Source of the DNA: Pseudomonas sp. BGr12
GTDB lineage: Bacteria; Pseudomonadota; Gammaproteobacteria; Pseudomonadales; Pseudomonadaceae
Assembly: GCF_030272895.1 (NCBI RefSeq)
Contig: NZ_JALRNF010000024.1
Coordinates: 1-64,000, forward strand
DNA length: 64,000 nt
Direction: 5' to 3'
Below are positions 42,931 to 51,204 of this stretch, one piece after another; position 1 is the stretch's first letter, and each line of letters begins with the position of its first letter. A model generated the notes under the pieces. The model ran no database searches and had not been told where the DNA came from. It saw nothing but the letters and a program-made list of their open reading frames with translations. The position numbers were made by a program, and so were the translations under genes.

Positions 42931-43530
42931 ATGTCCCGTGTACTCGTTATCGAAAGCAGCGCCCGCCAGCAGGATTCGATCTCCCGGCAACTGACCCGTG
43001 ATTTCGTCAGCCAGTGGCAGACCGCACACCCGGCCGACGTCATCACCCAGCGTGACCTGGCCGTCAACCCGGTCCCGCACCTGGACGCCAACCTGCTCGG
43101 TGGCTGGATGAAGCCTGCAGAGCAGCGCAGTGACGAAGAGCTCAAGGCCCTGGCCCGTTCCAACGAACTGACCGATGAAGTGCTGGCCGCCGATGTGCTG
43201 GTACTGGCCGCGCCGATGTACAACTTCACCATCCCCAGCACCCTGAAAGCCTGGCTGGACCATGTGCTGCGCGCCGGTGTCACCTTCAAGTACACCGAAA
43301 CCGGTCCACAAGGCCTGCTGACCGGCAAGCGTGCCTACATCCTCACCGCGCGTGGCGGCATCCATGCTGGTGCGACCAGCGACCATCAGGAACCCTACCT
43401 GCGCCAGGTGATGGCCTTCATCGGTATCCATGACGTGACCTTCATCCATGCCGAAGGCCTGAACATGGGCGGCGACTTCCACGAGAAAGGCTTGAACCAG
43501 GCCAAGGCCCAGCTGGCTGCGGTGGCTTGA
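42931..43530 (+). CDS. azoR: FMN-dependent NADH-azoreductase
   Basis: 199 aa flavodoxin-fold reductase. FMN-binding stretches are ESSARQQDSISR (~7-18), APMYNFTIPSTLKAWLDHVL (~94-113) and ARGGIH. It reduces quinones and azo compounds with NAD(P)H. ATG 42931 is chosen for GGAGG just upstream; an in-frame ATG at 42919 lacks a site. A strong terminator follows. Confidence 0.95.
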   Translation: MSRVLVIESSARQQDSISRQLTRDFVSQWQTAHPADVITQRDLAVNPVPHLDANLLGGWMKPAEQRSDEELKALARSNELTDEVLAADVLVLAAPMYNFTIPSTLKAWLDHVLRAGVTFKYTETGPQGLLTGKRAYILTARGGIHAGATSDHQEPYLRQVMAFIGIHDVTFIHAEGLNMGGDFHEKGLNQAKAQLAAVA

Positions 43531-43580
43531 GTCGCACCTGATCTTTCCCGCCTGACACCTGTTGCTCCTTAGGTGTACCT

Positions 43581-43605
43581 GCCCGGTCATTGACCGGGCT
43601 TTTTT
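43581..43605 (+). terminator. Intrinsic terminator after azoR
   Basis: GCCCGGTCA (43581-43589) and TGACCGGGC (43591-43599) followed by six T's: a strong stem-loop and U-tract. Confidence 0.93.
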
Positions 43606-43623
43606 GTGGGCGTGAAGAAAACC

Positions 43624-43648
43624 TGTAGGAGCGGGCTTGCCCCGCGAT
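43624..43648. repeat. Single REP core
   Basis: One unpaired copy of TAGGAGCGGGCTTGCCCCGC between the azoR terminator and the DMT gene. Confidence 0.85.
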
Positions 43649-43709
43649 CACCAGTTGCCCCCACCCCCACGAAAAGCTAAGGTCGCCGCCTCCACAGCAA
43701 GGGGCAACC

Positions 43710-44588
43710 ATGGGCTATTTATTGATCGTCGCGCTGATCCAGGCGTTTTCTTTCAGCCTGATCGGCGAGTACCTGGCCGGGCAGGTCGACAGCTATTTCG
43801 CCGTGCTGGCGCGGGTGCTACTGGCGGGGCTGGTGTTCCTGCCGCTGACCCGCTGGCGCCAGGTCGAGCCTCGCTTCATGCGCTCGATGCTGCTGATCGG
43901 CGCCCTGCAATACGGCATCACCTATGTTTGCCTGTACCTGAGCTTCAGGGTGCTGACGGTGCCGGAAGTGCTGTTGTTCACCATCCTCACCCCCTTGCAT
44001 GTGACCCTGATCGAGGACGCCCTGAACCGGCGCTTCAACCCCTGGGCGTTGCTGGCTGCACTAGTGGCGGTGGCGGGGGCGGCGGTGATCCGTTTCGACA
44101 GCATCAGCCCGGACTTCTTCATGGGCTTTTTGCTGCTGCAGCTGGCCAACTTCACCTACGCCGCCGGGCAGGTGCTGTACCGCCACCTGATCGCGCGCAA
44201 CCCCAGCGACTTGCCGCACTACCGACGCTTCGGCTACTTCTACCTGGGTGCCTTGCTGGTGGTGCTGCCGGCCTTCCTGGCCTTCGGCAACCGCCAGCAC
44301 CTGCCCAGCACCGACGTGCAGTGGCTGGTGCTGTTGTTCCTCGGCCTGTGCCCGACGGCGCTGGGGCTGTACTGGTGGAACAAGGGCGCTTGCCTGGTCA
44401 ATGGCGCTACCCTGGCGGTGATGAACAACCTGCATGTGCCGGTGGGGCTGTTGCTCAACCTGCTGATCTGGAACCAGCACGAGCCCCTGGGCAGGCTGTT
44501 CATCGGTGGCGCGGTGATCCTCGCTTCGCTATGGCTCGGCCGTCTCGGCACTGAGCGTGCGGTGCTGGCCGGGCAGGGTCGCGGGTAG
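43710..44588 (+). CDS. EamA/DMT-family transporter
   Basis: 292 aa, about ten transmembrane helices, two EamA repeats (QYGITYVCLYLSFRVLTVPE in the first; LYWWNKGACLVNGATLAVMN in the second). This subgroup is annotated as carboxylate/amino acid/amine transporters; the substrate is unknown. Its 3' end overlaps the opposite-strand channel gene by 60 bases. Confidence 0.87.
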   Translation: MGYLLIVALIQAFSFSLIGEYLAGQVDSYFAVLARVLLAGLVFLPLTRWRQVEPRFMRSMLLIGALQYGITYVCLYLSFRVLTVPEVLLFTILTPLHVTLIEDALNRRFNPWALLAALVAVAGAAVIRFDSISPDFFMGFLLLQLANFTYAAGQVLYRHLIARNPSDLPHYRRFGYFYLGALLVVLPAFLAFGNRQHLPSTDVQWLVLLFLGLCPTALGLYWWNKGACLVNGATLAVMNNLHVPVGLLLNLLIWNQHEPLGRLFIGGAVILASLWLGRLGTERAVLAGQGRG

Positions 44589-45830
44589 CAGGCCGGCGCG
44601 CAGGTCGTTGCCGCTGGGTTGCTGGTACAGGCTCAGGCCGAACTCCGGCATCACCGCCAGCAGGTAGTCGAAGATGTCGCCCTGGATGCGTTCGTAGTCA
44701 GCCCACACGGTGGTGCGGGTGAAGCAGTAGATCTCCAGCGGCACGCCTTGGGCGGTGGTCTGCATCTGGCGGACCATGCAGGTCATATTCGGCTGGATGT
44801 CCGGGTGGCTCTTAAGATAAGCCAGGGCATAGGCGCGGAAGGTGCCGATGTTGGTCATCCGTCGGCGGTTGGCGGACAGCTCGGCGACGTTGCCCTGGGC
44901 CTCGTTCCAGCTCTTGAGCTCGTTGCGCTTGCGGGCGATGTAGTCGCTCAGCAGACGCACTTCACCCAGGCGCTGCTCCTCGTCGGGGCGCAGGAAGCGC
45001 ACGCCGCCGGCGTCGATGAACAGGCTGCGCTTGATTCGCCGCCCACCGGCCTGCTGCATGCCGCGCCAGTTCTTGAACGACTCGGACATCAGCCGCCAGG
45101 TGGGGATGGAGACGATGGTCTTGTCGAAGTTCTGCACCTTGACCGTGTGCAGGGTGATATCCACCACATCGCCGTCGGCGCCGACCTGGGGCATCTCGAT
45201 CCAGTCGCCGACCCGCAGCATGTCGTTGCTGGTCAGCTGCACGCTGGCCACGAACGACAGCAGGGTGTCCTTGTACACCAGCAAAATGACCGCCGACATG
45301 GCACCCAGGCCCGACAGCAGCAACAGCGGCGAGCGGTCGATCAGGGTGGCGACGATGACGATCGCGGCGAACACGAACAGCACCATCTTGGCCAGTTGCA
45401 CATAACCCTTGATCGAGCGGGTGCGCGCGTGTTCGGTGCGGGCGTAGATGTCCAGCAGGGCGTCGAGCAGGGCCGAGAGGGCCAGGGTCAGGAACAGGAT
45501 GGTGAACGCCAGGGCCACATTGCCGAGGAAATGCTGGCTGGTGGCGTTCAGCTCCGGCACCAGTTTCAGGCCGAACTGCACCAGCAGCGACGGGGTGGTC
45601 TGGGCCAGGCGATGGAAGACCTTGTTCTGGCGCAGGTCATTGAGCCAGTGCAGGGCCGGCTGGCGCCCCAGCAGGCGGGCGGCGTGCAGGATCAGGAAGC
45701 GCGCCACCCGGCCCAGCACCAGGGCGATCACCAGCAGTACCGTCAGGCCCAGGCCGGCGTGCAACACCGGGTGTTGGTCGAGCGTGCCCCAGAGGTCCAG
45801 GGTGTTTTGCCACATCTGTTGAATGTCCAT
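44529..45830 (-). CDS. MscS-family mechanosensitive channel (YbdG-like)
   Basis: 433 aa. About five hydrophobic segments in the N-terminal half, then the MscS beta domain with SNDMLRVGDWIEMPQVGADG (~198-217) and TLHTVKVQNFDKTIVSIPTW. Length and layout fit the miniconductance YbdG type. It releases solutes on hypo-osmotic stress. Convergent overlap of 60 bases with the DMT gene; divergent from the helicase gene. Confidence 0.9.
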   Translation of the reverse strand: MDIQQMWQNTLDLWGTLDQHPVLHAGLGLTVLLVIALVLGRVARFLILHAARLLGRQPALHWLNDLRQNKVFHRLAQTTPSLLVQFGLKLVPELNATSQHFLGNVALAFTILFLTLALSALLDALLDIYARTEHARTRSIKGYVQLAKMVLFVFAAIVIVATLIDRSPLLLLSGLGAMSAVILLVYKDTLLSFVASVQLTSNDMLRVGDWIEMPQVGADGDVVDITLHTVKVQNFDKTIVSIPTWRLMSESFKNWRGMQQAGGRRIKRSLFIDAGGVRFLRPDEEQRLGEVRLLSDYIARKRNELKSWNEAQGNVAELSANRRRMTNIGTFRAYALAYLKSHPDIQPNMTCMVRQMQTTAQGVPLEIYCFTRTTVWADYERIQGDIFDYLLAVMPEFGLSLYQQPSGNDLRAGLLPATLPGQHRTLSAETAEP

Positions 45831-45975
45831 AACGCGTTGAGGAGTGTCCGTATTTCGAAAAACAGGGGGTATTAGAGCGCGGATCGACGGGCGGGGGGCA
45901 AAAGAAATTCGGCGTCGACGCCGGAAAACGTTACCCTATGCAACTGAATTTTTTGCCCATGCCCGAGGTACACCC

Positions 45976-47307
45976 GTGTTTTCCCAATTCGCCCTGCACG
46001 AACGCCTGCTCAAAGCCGTGGCCGAGCTGAACTTTGTCGAGCCGACGCCGGTGCAGGCAGCGGCCATTCCCCTGGCGTTGCAAGGGCGGGACCTGCGGGT
46101 GACGGCGCAAACCGGTAGCGGCAAGACCGCAGCCTTCGTCCTGCCGCTGCTCAATCGCCTGGTCGACCTGCAGCAGAAGCGCGTCGAGATCCGCGCCCTG
46201 GTGCTGCTGCCGACCCGTGAGTTGGCGCAACAGACGCTCAAGGAAGTCCAGCGCTTCTCCCAGTTCACCTTCATCAAGGCGGGCCTGGTGACCGGTGGCG
46301 AAGACTTCAAGGAACAGGCTGCCATGCTGCGCAAGGTGCCGGATGTGCTGATCGGCACCCCGGGCCGCCTGCTCGAGCAACTCAATGCCGGTAACCTGAA
46401 GCTGGAGCATGTCCAGGTCATCGTTCTGGACGAAGCCGACCGCATGCTCGACATGGGCTTTGCCGAAGACGTCGAGCGCCTGTGCAACGAGTGCCCGAAC
46501 CGCGAACAGACCATGCTGTTCTCCGCCACCACGGGCGGTGCCAGCCTGCGCGAGATGATCGGCAAAGTGCTCAAAGACCCTGAGCACCTGATGCTCAACA
46601 GCGTCAGCCAGCTGGCCGAGGGCACTCGCCAGCAGATCATCACCGCCGACCATAACCAGCACAAGGAACAGATCGTCCAGTGGCTGCTGGCGAACGAGAC
46701 CTACGACAAGGCAATCATCTTCACCAACACCCGGGTCATGGCCGACCGCATCTACGGTCACCTGGTGGCCAAGGACTACAAGGCCTTCGTCCTGCACGGT
46801 GACAAGGACCAGAAGGACCGCAAGCTGGCTATCGAGCGCCTGAAGCAGGGCGGGGCGAAGATCCTGGTCGCCACCGATGTCGCCGCCCGCGGCCTGGACG
46901 TCGACGGCCTGGACCTGGTGATCAACTTCGACATGCCGCGCAGTGGCGACGAATACGTGCACCGTATCGGTCGCACCGGCCGTGCCGGTAACGAAGGCCT
47001 GGCAGTGTCGCTGATCTGCCACAACGACTGGAACCTGATGTCGAGCATCGAGCGCTACCTCAAGCAGAGCTTCGAGCGCCGGGTCATCAAGGAGGTCAAG
47101 GGCACCTACGGCGGGCCGAAGAAGGTCAAGGCCTCGGGCAAGGCGGCCGGGGTGAAGAAGAAAAAGACCGACAAGAAGGGCGACAAGAAGACCACGGCAG
47201 CGGCCAAACGCAAGCCGACCGCCAAGCCCAAGCGCAATGCACCGCTGGCCAGCGCCGACGGCCTGGCGCCGCTCAAGCGTCGCAAGCCTGAGGCGGCTGC
47301 CGAGTAA
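45976..47307 (+). CDS. DEAD-box ATP-dependent RNA helicase
   Basis: 443 aa. Q motif region PTPVQAAAIPLALQG, Walker A AQTGSGKTAAF (~46-56), DEAD (~152-155), SATT (~184) and HRIGRTGRAGN (~332-342). The basic C-terminal tail (Lys/Ala-rich, KKKKTDKKGDKK) probably binds RNA. Closest in style to SrmB/RhlE proteins of Pseudomonas. The start is GTG 45976 with GAGG seven bases upstream; a longer frame from 45844 has no site and an atypical Arg-rich lead. Confidence 0.92.
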   Translation: MFSQFALHERLLKAVAELNFVEPTPVQAAAIPLALQGRDLRVTAQTGSGKTAAFVLPLLNRLVDLQQKRVEIRALVLLPTRELAQQTLKEVQRFSQFTFIKAGLVTGGEDFKEQAAMLRKVPDVLIGTPGRLLEQLNAGNLKLEHVQVIVLDEADRMLDMGFAEDVERLCNECPNREQTMLFSATTGGASLREMIGKVLKDPEHLMLNSVSQLAEGTRQQIITADHNQHKEQIVQWLLANETYDKAIIFTNTRVMADRIYGHLVAKDYKAFVLHGDKDQKDRKLAIERLKQGGAKILVATDVAARGLDVDGLDLVINFDMPRSGDEYVHRIGRTGRAGNEGLAVSLICHNDWNLMSSIERYLKQSFERRVIKEVKGTYGGPKKVKASGKAAGVKKKKTDKKGDKKTTAAAKRKPTAKPKRNAPLASADGLAPLKRRKPEAAAE

Positions 47308-47321
47308 AGCCATTCAGGCCT

Positions 47322-47383
47322 CATCGCGGGGCAAGCCCGCTCCTACAGATAGCTGTGTAGGAGCGGGCTGGCCCCGCGATGGC
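47322..47383. repeat. REP element pair (inverted)
   Basis: Inverted REP cores between the helicase stop and the stop of the small convergent gene; one arm has GGGCTGGCCCC in place of GGGCTTGCCCC. Confidence 0.9.
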
Positions 47384-47384
47384 T

Positions 47385-47654
47385 TCAAACCTGCTTCTCT
47401 GCCGTGCGCAATTCCTGCAAGCGCCGATCGATCAGCTGACACTTGTCAGGCAGATCCCGGCTGGCACTGTCCAGCTTCATCCCTTTCAATTCTTCGTTGA
47501 TTTCCTTGGCCTTCTGCGGATTCTGCTCCGTCAGTCGAGAAACCTCCTTGGCCAGTTCCTCGCGTTTTTCCGTGGCTTCCTCCAGCGTGCAGGCCCAGCT
47601 GGGCAAGGCCAACAGCAAACTGGCGGCGGCAGTGATGTTCAACAAGGTCTTCAT
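47385..47654 (-). CDS. Small exported coiled-coil protein of unknown function
   Basis: 89 aa. Signal peptide MKTLLNITAAASLLLALPSWA, then a charged helical region (EEATEKREELAKEVSRLTEQ) and a Cys pair (one after the signal, one in PDKCQLIDRR). Short periplasmic helical protein. GGGAG lies before the ATG at 47654. The same frame is open upstream, across the start of the divergent DMT gene, but that extension is not real. Confidence 0.75.
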   Translation of the reverse strand: MKTLLNITAAASLLLALPSWACTLEEATEKREELAKEVSRLTEQNPQKAKEINEELKGMKLDSASRDLPDKCQLIDRRLQELRTAEKQV

Positions 47655-47838
47655 GGCGCAACTCCCTGACATGGTTATGCGGTTGAACGCACCCGGGCGC
47701 GCAAAGTTCAGTCGAGCCCCCAGTAGGTGTTCGACGAATCCAAGGCTGGCAATACAGGCCTGCAGCCCCCGATAATCGGCACTGGATCCACAGTTGCCGA
47801 GAATCTGCCATGCCATACGTGACAACCGGGTGCCTGCA

Positions 47839-48765
47839 ATGAGCGCCACCCGCCGCAATACCGATGCCTTTGCCCTGCAAGTCATGCTGGTGCTGTGCCT
47901 GATCTGGGGTATCCAGCAGGTGATGATCAAATGGGCCGCGCCAGACATCGCCCCGGTGATGCAGCAGGCCCTGCGCTCAGGCATGGCGGCGGTGCTGGTG
48001 GGGTTGCTGATGTGCTGGCGTGGCGGCTGGGACCAGGTGGCGCACACCTGGCGCGGCGGGGTGCTGGCCGGCGCCTTGTTCGGCCTGGAGTTCCTGTTCA
48101 TCGCCGAAGGGCTGAAATTGACGTCGGCAGCACATATGTCGGTGTTCCTCTATACCGCACCGGTATTCACGGCCCTGGGCCTGCACTGGCTGCTGCCCAG
48201 CGAGCGCCTGCGACCGCTGCAATGGCTGGGCATCCTGCTGTCGTTCGGCGGTATTGCCTTTGCCTTCGCCGGCGGGATGTCGCTGGAGCAGATGGACAGC
48301 CGCATGTTGTTGGGCGATGCCTTCGGTGTACTGGCCGGCCTGGCCTGGGGCGCCACCACGGTGGTGGTGCGCGGCTCACGGCTGTCGGAGGCCCCGGCGA
48401 CCCTGACACTGTTCTACCAACTGGCGGTCGGTTTCGTCGGGCTGCTGCTGATCGCGGCCGTCAGCGGCCAGGTCAGCCACGTCAGCTTTACCCCCGTCTC
48501 CATCGGCAGCCTGCTGTTCCAGGGGCTGATCGTGTCATTCTTCAGCTACCTTGCCTGGTTCTGGCTGCTGCGCCGCTACCTGGCTTCGAACCTGGCGGTG
48601 TTCTCCTTCATCACCCCGCTGTTCGGGGTGACCTTCGGTGTGCTGTTGCTCGGTGAGCCGCTGAGCATGAACTTCGTGCTCGGGGCCATCATGGTCCTGC
48701 TCGGCGTTACCCTGGTCAGTGCCGAGCAATGGATACGCCGACGCTTGCGCAGTCTGCTCGGCTGA
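47839..48765 (+). CDS. EamA/DMT-family transporter
   Basis: 308 aa, ten-helix exporter with two EamA repeats (LIWGIQQVMIKWAAPDIAPV; SFFSYLAWFWLLRRYLASNL). Substrate unknown. ATG 47839 is chosen since the extension to 47794 is polar and lacks a site. The last 50 bases overlap the opposite-strand MFS gene. Confidence 0.87.
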   Translation: MSATRRNTDAFALQVMLVLCLIWGIQQVMIKWAAPDIAPVMQQALRSGMAAVLVGLLMCWRGGWDQVAHTWRGGVLAGALFGLEFLFIAEGLKLTSAAHMSVFLYTAPVFTALGLHWLLPSERLRPLQWLGILLSFGGIAFAFAGGMSLEQMDSRMLLGDAFGVLAGLAWGATTVVVRGSRLSEAPATLTLFYQLAVGFVGLLLIAAVSGQVSHVSFTPVSIGSLLFQGLIVSFFSYLAWFWLLRRYLASNLAVFSFITPLFGVTFGVLLLGEPLSMNFVLGAIMVLLGVTLVSAEQWIRRRLRSLLG

Positions 48766-49900
48766 CCTGCGGGCGCCAGAGCAGTGCACCGGCCAGCAGC
48801 AGGCCGCTACCGGCGACGATCAGCGCCGGTTGCAGGCTGCCTGCGAACTGATTGCTCAGGGCGGCCAGCAACGGGCCGCTGAGCTGGCCGACGGCGAAGC
48901 AGGCGGTGAGCAGGCCGGCATTGCGCTGGGTGGCCTGGGGCGCCAGCTCCCGCGAGCGTTGCATCACCAGTTGCATGCAGGCCAGGAACGGTCCGCCGCA
49001 GAGGATCACCCCCAGGGCCAGCCCCGGACCATTGTCCAGCAGGCAGGCGAACACGCCGACGGCCTGCAGCCACAAGGTGATCATCAACCAGCGCGAGGTG
49101 CTGCCGGTGGCCGGGCGACGCAGGCTGGCCACCCCTACACCGATGGCGGCCGCCAGGCCGAAACCCGGCCAGAACAGATCGGCCAGCCAGTGTCCCTGGA
49201 AGCGCGCACTGGCCATCTGCGACATGAAGGTGGCCGGGATGATGTAGCCGATCCCGTACAGCCCATAGACCAGGCAGAGGCGGGCAATCCCCCGAGTGGG
49301 CGCTGGCATCGTCACTGTGGTGGCAGCCGGCGCCGAAGCTGGCTGCGGGCGTGGCAGGAACGGCAGCACCGCCAGCAACATCGCCAGCGCCGCACCGGCA
49401 TAGATCAGCCACAGCGGCGCCGAGCCCAGGCCGTACAGGTTGGAGACCAGCGCCAGTAACCCTGTCAGCATGATGCCAACCCCGGGGCCGGCGAAAACCA
49501 GTGCGCCCGTGCGCGGTCGGTTGCTGGCTGCGGCGAGCTGCTGGGTGAGGCTGGTGAGCATCACCAGCACCCAGGCGCTGGCCACGCCGGTACCGAAACG
49601 CAGCAGCAAATGACTCCAGAAGCCGCTGGCCCAGAACGACGCCAGGGTGAGCAGCGCGCATAGCCACAGGCCGCCGTGCAGGCGTGCGCTGACCTGGCCC
49701 GGCCGGCGGGCGAACATGGCGTCCAGCGCACCGAGCAAATAGCCCAGGTAGTTGGCCGCGGCGATCAGGCCCGCGGCGGTGAGGCTGACCTGACCTTCGC
49801 CGATCAGGTGCGGCAGTTGCGGGGTGAGGGCGAAGCGACCGATGCCCATGGCCATCATCAGGGCGATGGCGCTGGCGAACAGGCTAATGAAAGGAGACAT
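48716..49900 (-). CDS. YbfB/YjiJ family MFS transporter
   Basis: 394 aa, twelve transmembrane helices. The N-terminal signature MAMGIGRFALTPQLP and the next YLGYLLGA stretch are typical of this family. Function unknown. Divergent from a LysR gene, with a T-N11-A type site between, so it is probably controlled by that regulator. Confidence 0.9.
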   Translation of the reverse strand: MSPFISLFASAIALMMAMGIGRFALTPQLPHLIGEGQVSLTAAGLIAAANYLGYLLGALDAMFARRPGQVSARLHGGLWLCALLTLASFWASGFWSHLLLRFGTGVASAWVLVMLTSLTQQLAAASNRPRTGALVFAGPGVGIMLTGLLALVSNLYGLGSAPLWLIYAGAALAMLLAVLPFLPRPQPASAPAATTVTMPAPTRGIARLCLVYGLYGIGYIIPATFMSQMASARFQGHWLADLFWPGFGLAAAIGVGVASLRRPATGSTSRWLMITLWLQAVGVFACLLDNGPGLALGVILCGGPFLACMQLVMQRSRELAPQATQRNAGLLTACFAVGQLSGPLLAALSNQFAGSLQPALIVAGSGLLLAGALLWRPQVSRADCASVGVSIARH

Positions 49901-49952
49901 GTCCAGGTTCCTGAAGCGATGGCGATGACCGTCAGGCTACTGTCGATTGACT

Positions 49953-49967
49953 TTCAGTAAAATTGAA
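49953..49967. promoter_or_regulatory. LysR-type site between MFS and LysR genes
   Basis: TTCA (49953-49956), seven bases, TGAA (49964-49967); the inner TCA-N7-TGA satisfies T-N11-A. It lies in the divergent intergenic region. Short arms, so modest support. Confidence 0.4.
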
Positions 49968-50005
49968 TAATGATGAGAAACTTGTTCTGTTATGGAGAAG
50001 ATCTC

Positions 50006-50899
50006 GTGGAGCTCAGCCAGCTACGGATTTTTCAGGCGGTCGCCGAGGAAGGTTCGGTAACCCGGGCCGCCGAACGCCTGCACCGGGTGCCGTCGAACCT
50101 GTCCACCCGGCTGCGCCAGCTGGAAGAACAACTGGGTGTCGAGTTGTTTCGCCGTGAGCGCCAGCGCCTGCAGTTGTCGCCGGCGGGCAAGGTCTTGCTC
50201 GATTACGCCGCACGCCTGCAGGCGCTGCACGATGAAGCCGTGGCGGCGGTGCAGGGCGGGCAGCCGGCGGGGGATTTCGCCCTGGGCACCATGTACAGCA
50301 CGGCGGCGATTCATCTGCCGGCCCTGCTGGCGCGTTATCACAAAGCCTACCCGGCGGTGAACCTGCAGGTGCAGGCGGCGCCCAGTGGCGAGTTGTTCGA
50401 AGGCCTGCTCAACGGTCGCCTGGATGCCGCCCTGGTGGACGGACCATTGGCCCTGGCCGGGCTCGACGGCGTGCCGCTATGCGATGAAACCCTGGTGCTG
50501 ATCACCGAGCCGGACCATCTGCCGGTGCGCAGTGCCCGGGATGTGGCCGGGCGGGCGGTGTTCACCTTTCGCCAGGGCTGTTCCTACCGCATGCGCCTGG
50601 AAGCCTGGTATGCCCACGATCATGCGGCCATGGGCCGGGTCATGGAAATCGAGTCCTATCCGAGCATGCTGGCCTGTGTGATTGCGGGCGCGGGTGTGGC
50701 GCTGATGGCCGAGTCGATGCTCGCCAGCCTGCCGGGTCGCGAGCGGGTGGCGGCGCATCGGCTGCAGGCGCCGTTCGACCAGGCCACCACCTGGCTGATG
50801 TGGCGCAAGGGCATGCGTGGCGCGAACTTGAGTGCCTGGATCGATCTGCAACAAGGGGAAACAGTTATGCAGGGGGTGGAAGTGGCGGTGGGGGCTTGA
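50006..50899 (+). CDS. LysR family transcriptional regulator
   Basis: 297 aa. HTH: GSVTRAAERLHRVPSNLSTR (residues ~16-35). C-terminal effector-binding domain. The start is GTG 50006 with GGAGAA seven bases upstream; upstream ATGs at 49970/49973 precede the ribosome-binding site. Likely regulator of the divergent YbfB-type transporter. Its stop codon lies inside a perfect Anr/FNR box serving the next gene. Confidence 0.9.
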   Translation: MELSQLRIFQAVAEEGSVTRAAERLHRVPSNLSTRLRQLEEQLGVELFRRERQRLQLSPAGKVLLDYAARLQALHDEAVAAVQGGQPAGDFALGTMYSTAAIHLPALLARYHKAYPAVNLQVQAAPSGELFEGLLNGRLDAALVDGPLALAGLDGVPLCDETLVLITEPDHLPVRSARDVAGRAVFTFRQGCSYRMRLEAWYAHDHAAMGRVMEIESYPSMLACVIAGAGVALMAESMLASLPGRERVAAHRLQAPFDQATTWLMWRKGMRGANLSAWIDLQQGETVMQGVEVAVGA

Positions 50900-50909
50900 T
50901 CGAAATCAA
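50896..50909 (+). promoter_or_regulatory. Perfect Anr/FNR box
   Basis: TTGAT-CGAA-ATCAA, the exact Anr/FNR consensus, 115 bases upstream of the 41-aa protein gene. If it acts at -41.5, transcription would start near 50944, leaving a leader of about 80 bases. The -10 (near TAGACC, 50932-50937) is weak, as at many activator-dependent promoters. Confidence 0.75.
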
Positions 50910-51023
50910 ACTTGTCCCCAACTCATGTAGCTAGACCATGCGCGATGTCAGACATAGGACTATGATCTGTATGAAGCATCGCAGGATTGAATCACCGTGC
51001 AGGCTGACCCGTAAGGGGGAGTT

Positions 51024-51149
51024 ATGAGAAATAATCTGTTCAACTGGCTTCATGACCTGGCTGCGGCCCTGGGCTTGATTCCACCGCCATTGCAGCCGGT
51101 GCCGATTCCCACCGATGAGGAGCAGCGCAAGCGCCAGCCTCGGCGCTAG
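51024..51149 (+). CDS. PA1414-like conserved small protein, 41 aa
   Basis: ATG 51024 to TAG 51149 with a strong AAGGGGGAG site. The N-terminal amphipathic helix (NNLFNWLHDLAAALGLI) is followed by PPPLQPVPIPTDEEQ and a basic end (RKRQPRR). It resembles the short PA1414 product of P. aeruginosa, a locus highly expressed at low oxygen and reported to give rise to the SicX sRNA. The perfect Anr box upstream fits that. Whether this locus also yields a regulatory RNA cannot be seen. Confidence 0.7.
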   Translation: MRNNLFNWLHDLAAALGLIPPPLQPVPIPTDEEQRKRQPRR

Positions 51150-51161
51150 CGCTTGGCTCGG

Positions 51162-51196
51162 GCCGCCGCATCAGGGCTGATGCGACGGCTATCGTT
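51162..51196 (+). terminator. Probable terminator of the PA1414-like transcript
   Basis: GCCGCCGCATCA (51162-51173), loop GGGC, TGATGCGACGGC (51178-51189): 12-bp stem with one mismatch, then TATCGTTT. It lies between this gene and the convergent symporter gene. Confidence 0.6.
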
Positions 51197-51204
51197 TGCC
51201 TGTA

